Origin: Bog-532 sp963775825
GTDB lineage: Bacteria > Actinomycetota > Actinomycetes > Streptosporangiales > Streptosporangiaceae
Assembly: GCA_963775825.1 (NCBI GenBank)
Contig: CAVZKY010000043.1
Location: 257,097 to 321,096 of the forward strand
Length of the DNA stretch: 64,000 nucleotides
Direction of reading: 5' to 3'
The notes under the pieces were generated by a model. The model had not been told where the DNA came from and ran no database searches. It saw only the letters and a list, made by a program, of their open reading frames with translations. Numbering within the stretch: position 1 is the stretch's first letter; each line of letters begins with the position of its first letter. This document shows, one piece after another, positions 8,640 to 16,154 of this stretch. A program made the position numbers and the translations under genes.

Positions 8640-8960
8640 TCAGGCCAGGGTGGCCCAGAACTCGCGCAGAACGGTCGCCGCTCGGGCAGGGTCCTGGAGC
8701 ATCCACCAGTGGCCGAACCCGTCGAGGGCGACCGTCTTGGCATCGGCCCGCGCGGCGGCCTTGGTCGCCGAGGCTGCGCTCAGGAAGGGATCCTCGCTGG
8801 GGATGATCACCAATCCGGGGACCGGGATGGCCGCGAAACCCGGGCCCCACTGCCTTCCGACATCCACGGCCGAACGGTAGAGGTCGAGGATGCAATCAGC
8901 CATGGTGCGGTTGATGTGCGATGCCAGGTCGAGGGCCGGCTCCTCGGGCACCCCGAACAT
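8640..8960 (-). pseudogene. Alpha/beta hydrolase, C-terminal half only
   Basis: This 106-codon frame has the last part of an alpha/beta hydrolase: VPGLVIIPSEDPFL supplies the acid residue and KTVALDGFGHWWMLQDP the catalytic His. The nucleophile elbow and the first half of the fold are absent upstream. The neighbouring sequence towards 9039 belongs to other genes, so the gene is 5'-truncated and presumably inactive. Confidence 0.65.
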
Positions 8961-9038
8961 CTGGACTGCCCGGCTAGGACGACGCTGCCCGGCGGTCTGC
9001 TCAGCGCCGGCCGGGCAGCGGGTGGCCGGGCGCCGGGG

Positions 9039-9188
9039 CTACCGGTGGGAGTGGCGTGGCCGGAACTTGATCCAGGCCAGGATGGCGATGGCCACCAGCA
9101 GCCACGGGAAGAACAGGACGTGCACGGCGAAGCTGAGGACTGTCAGGGCCACGATGGCGATAAGGGCAAGGGCGATGATTACGGACAT
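9039..9188 (-). CDS. 49-residue single-pass membrane peptide
   Basis: A short frame MSVIIALALIAIVALTVLSF... with two closely spaced hydrophobic stretches and a basic C-terminus ending RHSHR. A GGAG about 10 nt upstream could serve the ATG. It follows the PspC gene by 43 bp on the same strand and is probably co-transcribed with it. Small membrane partners next to PspC-domain genes are common, but the role here is unknown. Confidence 0.55.
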   Translation of the reverse strand: MSVIIALALIAIVALTVLSFAVHVLFFPWLLVAIAILAWIKFRPRHSHR

Positions 9189-9231
9189 GGTGATCGGTCT
9201 CCGTTACGTCAAGAGGTTTGCGGGTCAGGGT

Positions 9232-9522
9232 TTAGCGGATGCGGTCCCGGCGGCAGGCGATCCACGCCGCGGCGGCCGGCTGGTCTTGGCCGTCTGCGGG
9301 GATCAGCAGCCAGGCGGCAACATAAAGAGCCACACCAGCGCCGGTGAGGAGAGCCAGCGCCGCGATGATGACGCGGACTAGCGTGACGTCCGCGTTCAGG
9401 TATCGGGCTATGCCGCCGGCCACGCCGGCCAGCATCTTGTCATCGCCTGACCGGCGCAGCTGGCGGGCTTCGGTCTGGCTGTTAACGGCGGCGGACCCGG
9501 CATCTGCGGTGTTCGTGTTCAT
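9232..9522 (-). CDS. PspC-domain membrane protein
   Basis: 96 residues. The PspC domain spans about residues 23-77: KMLAGVAGGIARYLNADVTL, then VRVIIAALALLTGAGVALYV and AAWLLIPADG, which is a membrane-associated envelope-stress fold. A hydrophilic N-terminal tail precedes it. Probably forms an operon with the 49-residue peptide downstream. A second, longer-diverged PspC protein is at 55048-55308. Confidence 0.9.
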   Translation of the reverse strand: MNTNTADAGSAAVNSQTEARQLRRSGDDKMLAGVAGGIARYLNADVTLVRVIIAALALLTGAGVALYVAAWLLIPADGQDQPAAAAWIACRRDRIR

Positions 9523-9590
9523 GCTTCAAGACTGCGGCCCGGCAGTGGCCTGCGTCGATCGGGATCAGCCCGGTTTGCACCCTGGTGTGC

Positions 9591-9621
9591 ATCCCCAGGG
9601 CATCAGGGTCATCCCTGGGAT
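9591..9621. promoter_or_regulatory. Palindromic element upstream of the PspC gene
   Basis: The perfect 11-base palindrome ATCCCTGGGAT (9611-9621) is preceded by the related half-matching ATCCCCAGGG (9591-9600). It lies in the gap between the PspC start (minus) and the membrane gene at 9767 (plus) and may be a regulator site. No protein can be named. Confidence 0.4.
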
Positions 9622-9766
9622 ACTCCCGGGGCAGGCTGCCCACTCACGATCAGCGCGCCGGGCAGTCACCGGATGATTCTGATGGAGAGCGGCGTTGACA
9701 GAGAGAACACGACATATCGTGTTGACCTGGCAGGCGTGGGCCCTGACGAGCTCGGGGCTTTGAGAG

Positions 9767-10153
9767 GTGAGCGTGATGACCGGTTGGTACGCGGAACGGA
9801 CACCGGGCAGGTCGGCCAAGGCCGTGATCGCCGTGACGCTGCTGGCGCTGCTGCTGGTGGCGGCCGTGCCGGTGGCCCTGCTGGCCGCAGTGGTCATGAT
9901 GATGCTGGGACACGTCGTCGGCGGGCTCGCGCTGTTCGGCGGCTCGATCCTCGCCGCCGCCGTAGCTGTCGCGCTCGCGGGCATGAGCGGGATGCGGCAC
10001 CTGCGCAAACTGCTCTCCGGGGGCGGCTTCCGTGTCGTACAACTGGACGGCAGCCAGTACACCGGCGTCGCAGAGCCAGTCGCAGAGCCAACGGGCAGCG
10101 ACTTCACCGACGTCGTGCGGCTGGACCGCAGCCAGTACACCGAAGTTCGCTGA
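9767..10153 (+). CDS. Small membrane protein with two TM helices
   Basis: About 128 residues (GTG at 9767 after GAGAGGT; an ATG at 9776 is equally placed). Two hydrophobic helices (AVIAVTLLALLLVAAVPVAL and GGLALFGGSILAAAVAVALA) are followed by a short cytoplasmic or external tail with an internal near-repeat, VQLDGSQYTGV and VRLDRSQYTEV. The family is not recognised. Its 3' two thirds are duplicated at 6410-6686. Confidence 0.65.
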   Translation: MSVMTGWYAERTPGRSAKAVIAVTLLALLLVAAVPVALLAAVVMMMLGHVVGGLALFGGSILAAAVAVALAGMSGMRHLRKLLSGGGFRVVQLDGSQYTGVAEPVAEPTGSDFTDVVRLDRSQYTEVR

Positions 10154-10179
10154 CCTGCCAGCGCGACCCACACAACGTC
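9903..10179 (+). repeat. 277-bp direct repeat, copy 2
   Basis: Partner of 6410-6686. This copy sits inside an intact gene, so it is the likely source and the other the derived copy. Confidence 0.9.
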
Positions 10180-10242
10180 CGGTCATACAGCCGCCGAGAG
10201 GCCGGCGCCGAAGGCGTGCATCGCACGCGATCAGTCATCGCC

Positions 10243-10281
10243 TTGACATTGACCTTACGTCAGGCTTGCAAGATGGACGTA
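10243..10281 (+). promoter_or_regulatory. MerR-type promoter of the exporter operon
   Basis: TTGACA (10243-10248) and CAAGAT (10269-10274) are separated by 20 bp, longer than the usual 17. The spacer holds the dyad TGAC-CTTAC-GTCA (10250-10262). Overlong spacers with central dyads are the hallmark of MerR-activated promoters, and the last operon gene is a MerR regulator. The -10 ends 6 nt before the ATG at 10281, so the mRNA is probably leaderless. Confidence 0.6.
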
Positions 10282-11282
10282 TGCAGAATCTTGCACAGCT
10301 ACCCACCCCAGGGGAGAGTGCCCCTCAACTGGCGATCGACGCAGTGGGGTTGGCCAAGTCCTTCGGTGGCCAGCACGCACTCACCGGTCTCGACCTGGCC
10401 GCCCCCGAGGGTTCCGTCACGGCCCTCATCGGCCCCAACGGGTCAGGGAAGACGACGACGATTCGCATCCTCTCGACGCTTCTTGCTCCGGACGCTGGCC
10501 GGGCGACCGTGTTCGGTCACGATGTCGTGGCAGAGCCCGAGGCCGTCAGGGCAGCGATCGGTGTCACCGGCCAATTCTCTGCCGTGGACAAGTTCCTGAC
10601 CGGCAGAGAGAACCTTGCCTTAATGGCTGGGCTGCACCACCTGCGGCGGGCTGTTGCGCCGGAGCGGACGGCAAGAAACCTGGAGCGCTTCGAGTTGACC
10701 GAGGCAGCGGACCGGCCTGTGATCTCCTACTCGGGAGGTATGCGCCGTCGTCTCGATCTTGCGATGACCCTCATGGGCGAGCCCCGGATCATCTTCCTGG
10801 ACGAGCCAACGACTGGCCTCGATCCACGTGGGCGACGGGTTCTCTGGCGGATCGTCCGAGACCTGGTCGCCGACGGGGTGACCGTCCTCCTGACGACGCA
10901 GTACCTGGAAGAAGCGGATCGCCTGGCAGACCATGTGGTCCTCATCGACCGTGGTGCCTTGGTAGCAGAAGGCACGCCGTCCGAGCTGAAGAGGCGGGCG
11001 CCGGGCGGACGCATCCGGCTCCATTTCGCCGGGGATGATGCGTTCGCTGCTGCGGCTGTGGAGTTCGGCGGCGCAGAACGGAGTGACGACGACTTGTCGC
11101 TCGAATTGGCGAGCGACGGAAGCGTGGCTGGCATCCGGCACGTGCTCGACCGGCTTGAGCGTCATGGGATCACCGTGGAGAGCCTTTCGGCCCAGCCCCC
11201 GGACCTCAACGACGTCTTCTTCGCCTTGACTGGTAGCGGCCCTGAGCCGTCTCGTGCCAACTCGATGGGGGAAGGACAATGA
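10281..11282 (+). CDS. ABC exporter ATP-binding subunit (DrrA-like)
   Basis: 333 residues. Walker A GPNGSGKTT is at about 51-59, signature SYSGGMRRRLDLAM near 150, and Walker B IIFLDEPTTGLDPRGRR near 175, with a His-lacking but otherwise normal switch region (LLTTQYLEEADRLAD). The C-terminal extension (about 100 residues ending PPDLNDVFFALTG) is typical of DrrA / daunorubicin-resistance-type ATPases. It overlaps the permease gene by 4 nt and should energise drug or lipid export through it. The start is the ATG right behind the promoter. Confidence 0.93.
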   Translation: MQNLAQLPTPGESAPQLAIDAVGLAKSFGGQHALTGLDLAAPEGSVTALIGPNGSGKTTTIRILSTLLAPDAGRATVFGHDVVAEPEAVRAAIGVTGQFSAVDKFLTGRENLALMAGLHHLRRAVAPERTARNLERFELTEAADRPVISYSGGMRRRLDLAMTLMGEPRIIFLDEPTTGLDPRGRRVLWRIVRDLVADGVTVLLTTQYLEEADRLADHVVLIDRGALVAEGTPSELKRRAPGGRIRLHFAGDDAFAAAAVEFGGAERSDDDLSLELASDGSVAGIRHVLDRLERHGITVESLSAQPPDLNDVFFALTGSGPEPSRANSMGEGQ

Positions 11283-12070
11283 CGGCCCCCTCCCTGGCAC
11301 TCGCTGACACGACCACAATGCTGCGTCGAGACGTACGTCACGCAGTGCGCTTCCCGATGGTGACGATCAGCGGACTACTCGTGCCGGTGCTCTTTCTCCT
11401 TCTCTTCGATGGTGTCTTCGGTCACACGCTTCGCGCCGGACTCGGCAGCGCCGTTAGCGGCGGCTACATCAACTACGTGCTTCCCGGCATCCTCGTGATG
11501 GCCGCTGCCTCGGTCGCTGAATCGACGGCGCTCGGCGTGAACGCCGACATGAGTGAGGGGATCATCGCCCGTTTCCGGACGATGGCCATCTGGCGTCCTT
11601 CGGTCCTTGCCGGGCCGGTGACCGGAAGCGTCGTCCGTACGCTCATTACGGGTGCAGCTGTTTGCCTCTTCGCACTCGTCCTAGGGTTCTCACCCAACGC
11701 CACCGCACTCGGCTGGCTCGCCGCCATCGGGCTGTTCGCCCTTCTTGGAATGGCACTCTCGTGGCTGACGGTGGCCTTTGGGCTGCTCGCCAAGACGCCA
11801 GCAGGGGCAAACAGTCTCTCGCTCATTCTCCTCGTCCTTCCCTTTGTCAGCAGCGCCTTTGTTCCCACTGCCGCGATGCCCGCAGGAGTACGGGCGTTTG
11901 CCGAGTATCAGCCGTTCACCTCGATCATTGACACCTTTCGCAGCCTGCTTACCCGAACCCCGATGGGCAATCACGGCATTGTGGCCGTGGCCTGGTGTGT
12001 CGGCATCGCGGTGGTTGGATTCCTGTGGGCGGTGAAGTTGTACAACCGAGATTCACCGGTAGCGTCCTGA
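11279..12070 (+). CDS. ABC-2 type exporter permease (DrrB-like)
   Basis: 263 residues with six hydrophobic segments and the ABC-2 membrane signature: an N-terminal amphipathic region, ISGLLVPVLFLLLFDGVFG, the central YVLPGILVMAAASVAESTA and FRTMAIWRPSVLAGPVTGSV, and the late QPFTSIIDTFRSLL. It forms the membrane channel for the ATPase encoded immediately upstream (4-nt overlap) and ends one base into the regulator gene, so the three are translationally coupled. Confidence 0.92.
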   Translation: MTAPSLALADTTTMLRRDVRHAVRFPMVTISGLLVPVLFLLLFDGVFGHTLRAGLGSAVSGGYINYVLPGILVMAAASVAESTALGVNADMSEGIIARFRTMAIWRPSVLAGPVTGSVVRTLITGAAVCLFALVLGFSPNATALGWLAAIGLFALLGMALSWLTVAFGLLAKTPAGANSLSLILLVLPFVSSAFVPTAAMPAGVRAFAEYQPFTSIIDTFRSLLTRTPMGNHGIVAVAWCVGIAVVGFLWAVKLYNRDSPVAS

Positions 12071-12861
12071 TGGCGAAGCTCCTGACGATCGGCCAGCTGG
12101 CCAGCCACTGCGGCGTCACCGTGCGGGCGGTCCGTCATTACCACCGGGCCGGTCTGCTCGCAGAGCCCGCGCGGGACAACTCCGGTTACCGCCGCTATGG
12201 TGCACAGGCGGTCGTCGATCTCGTGCGGATCAAGGTCCTTGCCGATGCAGGTGTCCCGCTCGCTCAGGTCAGCCACTTCCTCAATGCTGACCCGGATGAG
12301 TTCGGCGCTGCGGTTGCTGGGATCGACGAGGCGCTTCAGCAGCAAATTGGCCAGCTTGAGCATCGGCGCCGGCAGCTCGCCGGCCTCCTCGCCGGTGACC
12401 AGCTCGTACTGCCATCCGAGGTCGCAGAGATGCTCAGCGCCCTGCGGGAGATGGGCGTAAGCGAGCAGGGCGTGCAGATCGAACGAGACGGATGGATTCT
12501 TCTCGCCGCACTCTCTCCCGAGGTGGTTCGAGAGTGGACGAGGCAAAAGCGAGCCGCGCTGGCAGACCCTGAGTTCCGGCGCATCTACCTGGCCTATGAC
12601 GAAGCGCGAGACTGGGACCCGACCGACCCACGACTGAAACCACTGGCTGAGCGGACGGTCGAATGGATGGCGACCCGCCACGATGCGGTCGTCGGTGCTC
12701 GTTCCAGCACGCTCCCGAGCGAGCCGAACGTCGTCCTCGTCGCACAGCTCATGGACGCCGAGTCCGCCTATACCTCGCCCGCCTTGGACCGGCTGGCGGA
12801 GCTTTGCAGGTCACAGCTCAATTCGTCGGCACGGCCTCGACGTCATCACGGGAGTTCATAG
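12070..12861 (+). CDS. MerR-family transcriptional regulator
   Basis: 263 residues. An N-terminal MerR winged helix (LLTIGQLASHCGVTVRAVRHYHRAGLL, then NSGYRRYGAQAVVDLVRIKV) is followed by a coiled coil (residues about 85-120) and a C-terminal ligand-sensing region of the TipAS type length but without a recognised motif. The ATG overlaps the permease stop (TGATG). It probably activates the operon promoter at 10243 in response to an exported compound. Confidence 0.9.
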   Translation: MAKLLTIGQLASHCGVTVRAVRHYHRAGLLAEPARDNSGYRRYGAQAVVDLVRIKVLADAGVPLAQVSHFLNADPDEFGAAVAGIDEALQQQIGQLEHRRRQLAGLLAGDQLVLPSEVAEMLSALREMGVSEQGVQIERDGWILLAALSPEVVREWTRQKRAALADPEFRRIYLAYDEARDWDPTDPRLKPLAERTVEWMATRHDAVVGARSSTLPSEPNVVLVAQLMDAESAYTSPALDRLAELCRSQLNSSARPRRHHGSS

Positions 12862-12864
12862 GAC

Positions 12865-12998
12865 ATGACCGAACAACTAGACCTTGCGAACATCACGGAT
12901 CAGATATCCCAGCTCCGGTCGGAGTCAACGGCAAGCTCGTCGAACGACCCGAGGACGAGGCCGCCTGGGAGGCCCCGCCGGAAGCAGCCAGGTATTGA
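12865..12998 (+). pseudogene. Truncated, frameshifted small gene start
   Basis: An ATG at 12865 begins MTEQLDLANITDQ. After about 12 codons the coding character moves to another frame, reading IPAPVGVNGKLVERPEDEAA before ending at the junction with the integrase remnant. I do not recognise the family. The abrupt loss of coding signal near 12998 suggests truncation by the integrase-bearing segment. Confidence 0.35.
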
Positions 12999-12999
12999 C

Positions 13000-13349
13000 A
13001 ATTAATCGCCAGGTCGATCGCCCTGGCGGTGCGCGGGGCGAGGGGGATGTGACGACCTTGCCGCCCTTTCGGGTGATGACCAGGGTCCGGTGTCCGCGTT
13101 CGAGGCCCAGGTGCTCGATGTCTGCGCCGGTGGCCTCTGATACCCGCAGCCCGTTCAGCCCGAACAGGGAGATCAGCGCGTGCTCGGCGGGTGGTCCGAG
13201 CCCGGCGGCGACCAGGAGGCCGCCGAGTTCGTTGCGGTCCAGCGCGGTGGCGTGCGACTCGTAGTCCAGCCGGGGACGACGGACGTGCGCCGCGGGCGAG
13301 TGGTCCAGGAGTTCTTCCTCGACGGCGTACCTGTAGAACCCGGCGATGG
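13000..13349 (-). pseudogene. Tyrosine recombinase (integrase) remnant
   Basis: The complementary strand reads GFYRYAVEEELLDHSPAAHV, RLDYESHATALDRNELGGLL, then NGLRVSEATGADIEHLGL with the first catalytic Arg, and HRTLVITRKGGKVVT. A one-base shift then leads to IPLAPRTARAIDLAI. The core-binding domain is incomplete and the HxxR and Tyr motifs are missing, so the gene is dead. It may mark an old integrative element. Confidence 0.75.
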
Positions 13350-13610
13350 TGCATGGCCAGGTGGGTGTGGGGCTGCGGGTCTTTGTGAGATTGAAGTCGT
13401 GTTGCGTCGTGGCGGTACCGGATCGACCCGCTCCCCGGCGGCAGCAGGGGTCCCCTCAGACCCCACGCCGACCCGGTAACACCTCCGGGTGACGGATCGC
13501 CGCGCCGCGACATTCCACCCGGCAGGCACCTTCGGGTGATGCCTCACGGCGGCCGGAATTCGTACCGTTCCCAGAAGAGCCGAACTACCCATCTGCTAAT
13601 GGAGGATGCC

Positions 13611-14405
13611 ATGTACGACCCGCCTGCCTATCTATGGGCGATCACCACCGCCGCGACCGCCGCGATCGCGGCTGCGACCTGCGTCGTGCTGTACGGCGGC
13701 GCGGTGCGCGCCGGCCTGGGCCGAAGGCGCGCGGCGCTGCTGGCCGGGGGCGCGGCCGTCGTGCTCGGCGGCTGGCTGGCCGCCACCGCGGTGATCGCGG
13801 GTCACGGCTGGTACCACACGCGGCTCGGCCACGGGGTGCCGTGGCTGCCGATCGCGGTGGCCGGATTCTTCGGCACTCTGCTGGCCCTGCGCCGGATCCC
13901 GGTGGTGGCGCGCGCCCTGGCGGCACCGGGCATGGCGAGCCGCCTGGAGTACCCGCACTTGTTCCGGGTGGAAGGGGTGGCCTTCCTGCTCATCATGGCC
14001 CTCGGTCACCTGCCTGCGCTGTTCGCCCTGCCCGCCGGCCTGGGCGACATCGCCGCCGGCATCGCCGCGCCGCTGGTCGCGTACAGGCTCGCGCGGGGCA
14101 CCGGCCGCCGCACCGCCCTGTGGCACAACGCGTTCGGCATGACCGATCTGGTGGTGGCCCTGACCCTCGGCGCCCTCACCGGATACCAGCTGGTCCACGT
14201 CACGCCGTCCGCCGCACCGATCTTCGAGCTCCCGCTCGCGGTGATCGTGACAGCCGGCGTGCCGCTGCTGTTCGTCCTGCACATCACGTCCGTGTCCGCG
14301 CTGGCCAGAGCCCCGCGGACGCCGCTGCCGGCCACCGGCCCGCTCCTTGCCGGCGCGACGCCGCGTACTGCCGTGGCGCAAACCCCGGCAGCCGGTGCCC
14401 GGTGA
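13611..14405 (+). CDS. Multi-pass membrane protein, function unknown
   Basis: 264 residues with about seven hydrophobic segments, for example LWAITTAATAAIAAATCVVL at the N-terminus, FLLIMALGHLPALFALPAGL in the middle and LPLAVIVTAGVPLLFVLHIT near the end. I chose the ATG at 13611 because GGAGG stands 5 nt before it; the in-frame upstream ATG at 13536 has no membrane-protein features. Conserved polar residues include a His in MALGHLPALF and an Asn in WHNAFGMTDL. No family is recognised and no partner gene is obvious. Confidence 0.75.
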   Translation: MYDPPAYLWAITTAATAAIAAATCVVLYGGAVRAGLGRRRAALLAGGAAVVLGGWLAATAVIAGHGWYHTRLGHGVPWLPIAVAGFFGTLLALRRIPVVARALAAPGMASRLEYPHLFRVEGVAFLLIMALGHLPALFALPAGLGDIAAGIAAPLVAYRLARGTGRRTALWHNAFGMTDLVVALTLGALTGYQLVHVTPSAAPIFELPLAVIVTAGVPLLFVLHITSVSALARAPRTPLPATGPLLAGATPRTAVAQTPAAGAR

Positions 14406-14535
14406 AGCACTCAGCGCAGAGGAGAAGACAGTGCAGCTCTTCGCGCGAAGGGCATCAACTGGGCAACCGCCACCAGCCCAGTCTGCACACCGTTGGCGGT
14501 CGCCAGCCCGATAGCGAAGTTCACAGGATGAAGAC

Positions 14536-15648
14536 ATGAGAACAACGACAAAGCACGACAAGAACGAGGCGGGCCCGGTCAAGTTGGCCGCAGCCCGCGC
14601 CGAGTTCGACGCCGAAGTGACATACCTGAACACGGCCACGTTCGGCCTGCCGCCGCGGCGCAGCTGGCTAGCACTTCAGCACGCGCTGGCGGGCTGGCGG
14701 GCGGGCACCGCCGACCCCGTCGCCTATGACGCTCCCTTGGCTGCGGCCCGGTCCTCCTACGCCCGGCTTGTGGGCGTGGACCCCTCCGCCGTGGCCGTCG
14801 GGAGTCAGGTGTCGGTCTTTGCCGGGCTCATCGCCGCCAACCTGCCCGACGGCAGCGAGGTGCTGACCGCCACCGGTGACTTCACGAGCATTCTCTTTCC
14901 GTTCCTCGCGCAGTCCGGCCGGGGGGTCCACGTGCGGGAGGTACCGCTCGAACAGATCGCGGATGCTGTGACCCCGCACACCACGCTGGTGTCGGTCTCC
15001 GCAGTGCAGTCCGCTAACGGCCAGGTCATCGATCTCGACGCCCTGCACGCCGCCACCAAAGCCACCGGGACCAGGGTGCTGCTGGACACCACCCAGGCCG
15101 TCGGATGGCTGCCGGTAGACGCGGCTCGCTTCGCCTACACCGCCTGCGGCGGCTACAAGTGGCTGCTCTCACCCCGGGGCACGGCCTACTTCACCATCCG
15201 CCCTGAGCTGATGGACGAACTGGTACCGCACACGGCAGGCTGGTACGCAGGTGAGAGTCCCTGGTCCAGCATCTACGGCCAACCGCTCCGGCTCGCGGCC
15301 GACGCCCGCCGCTTCGACGTCTCCCCGGCCTGGCACGCCTGGGTCGCGGCCGCTCCGGCCGTGGGGTTGCTCGCTGACCTGGGGGCGCAGTCCCTGTACC
15401 GGCATGCCATGGGCCTGGCCAACCGGTTCCGCATCGGGATCGGCCTGGAGCCAGGAAACTCCGCGATCGTATCCCTGGCCGTCGACGAGGCCACCCCAGA
15501 CGCCATGAGCGCTGTGCCCATCGTTGCGTCCGTCCGCGCCGGACGCCTCCGGCTGTCCTTCCACGTCTCCACCAGTGAGCACGAAGTCGACACCGCCATC
15601 GACATCCTGCACCGGCACGTCATCACCAGCCAGCCAGCACCGACGTGA
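14536..15648 (+). CDS. PLP-dependent aminotransferase class V family protein
   Basis: 370 residues of the class V (NifS/CsdA-type) fold: FDAEVTYLNTATFGLPPRRS at the N-terminus, the cofactor-binding LLDTTQAVGWLPVDAARFAY, and the Schiff-base lysine in GGYKWLLSPRGTAYF (Lys 208). A mobile Cys typical of cysteine desulfurases is not evident, so an isopenicillin-N-epimerase-like or uncharacterised lyase/aminotransferase is more likely. The substrate is unknown. It stands alone, 130 bp after the membrane protein gene. Confidence 0.9.
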   Translation: MRTTTKHDKNEAGPVKLAAARAEFDAEVTYLNTATFGLPPRRSWLALQHALAGWRAGTADPVAYDAPLAAARSSYARLVGVDPSAVAVGSQVSVFAGLIAANLPDGSEVLTATGDFTSILFPFLAQSGRGVHVREVPLEQIADAVTPHTTLVSVSAVQSANGQVIDLDALHAATKATGTRVLLDTTQAVGWLPVDAARFAYTACGGYKWLLSPRGTAYFTIRPELMDELVPHTAGWYAGESPWSSIYGQPLRLAADARRFDVSPAWHAWVAAAPAVGLLADLGAQSLYRHAMGLANRFRIGIGLEPGNSAIVSLAVDEATPDAMSAVPIVASVRAGRLRLSFHVSTSEHEVDTAIDILHRHVITSQPAPT

Positions 15649-15911
15649 CCCCAAGACCTTCTCCGCGCCACCTTGGCTCACGCGCAGCCAAACCTTCCGG
15701 GCCGATCACCACCCGCGCGGCAGGCCTCCCTGGCTGCCGCCTTGGCAGGGTGAACCGCCCGGGGCGCCGGACCGTTCTGGCGCCTGGACAGCCCAGCGTG
15801 ACCGCGTCCGCTATGAAGCGACGCAGCTCGCTGATCGTGAACCGCGCCGTGGACCGGCTGGCCCGCGCCATAAGATTCGCGGCCATTGACTCCGGGGCCG
15901 CCTGGCCAACG

Positions 15912-16067
15912 GACGCCAGTGAGCTGGCCAGGCTGGCGGAGCTGGCCAGCACGGGAAGGCTGCGAACGGTGATCGCTCAGACCTTCCCGCTGGCCCAGGG
16001 GCGGCAGGCCTTCGAAAGCGGCGCGGGGGCCCGCCGTCCCGGCAAGACGGTCCTGGTCGCTCGCTGA
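15912..16067 (+). pseudogene. Quinone oxidoreductase (MDR family) 3' remnant
   Basis: The last 51 codons, ELARLAELASTGRLRTVIAQ then TFPLAQGRQAFESG and PGKTVLVAR, match the C-terminus of zinc-independent NADPH:quinone oxidoreductases (medium-chain dehydrogenases). The cofactor-binding domain is absent upstream, so only the tail survives. Confidence 0.65.
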
Positions 16068-16154
16068 TCTGCCAACCGGATCGCCCCGGCGCGATCGCGC
16101 TCTGCGCGTTCACCGCGGCCGGGAATGACCGGCTCACCGCGGCCGGGCAGTGGA

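Noticed and set aside
14406..14535. Minus-strand ANGVQTGLVAVAQLMPFA-like stretch between two plus-strand genes
   Set aside because: About 40 codons without start or family match; insufficient for a remnant call.
15623..15952. Minus-strand frame with a plausible helix (ARFTISELRRFIADAVTLG)
   Set aside because: It overlaps the plus-strand oxidoreductase remnant, and most of the frame is low-complexity.
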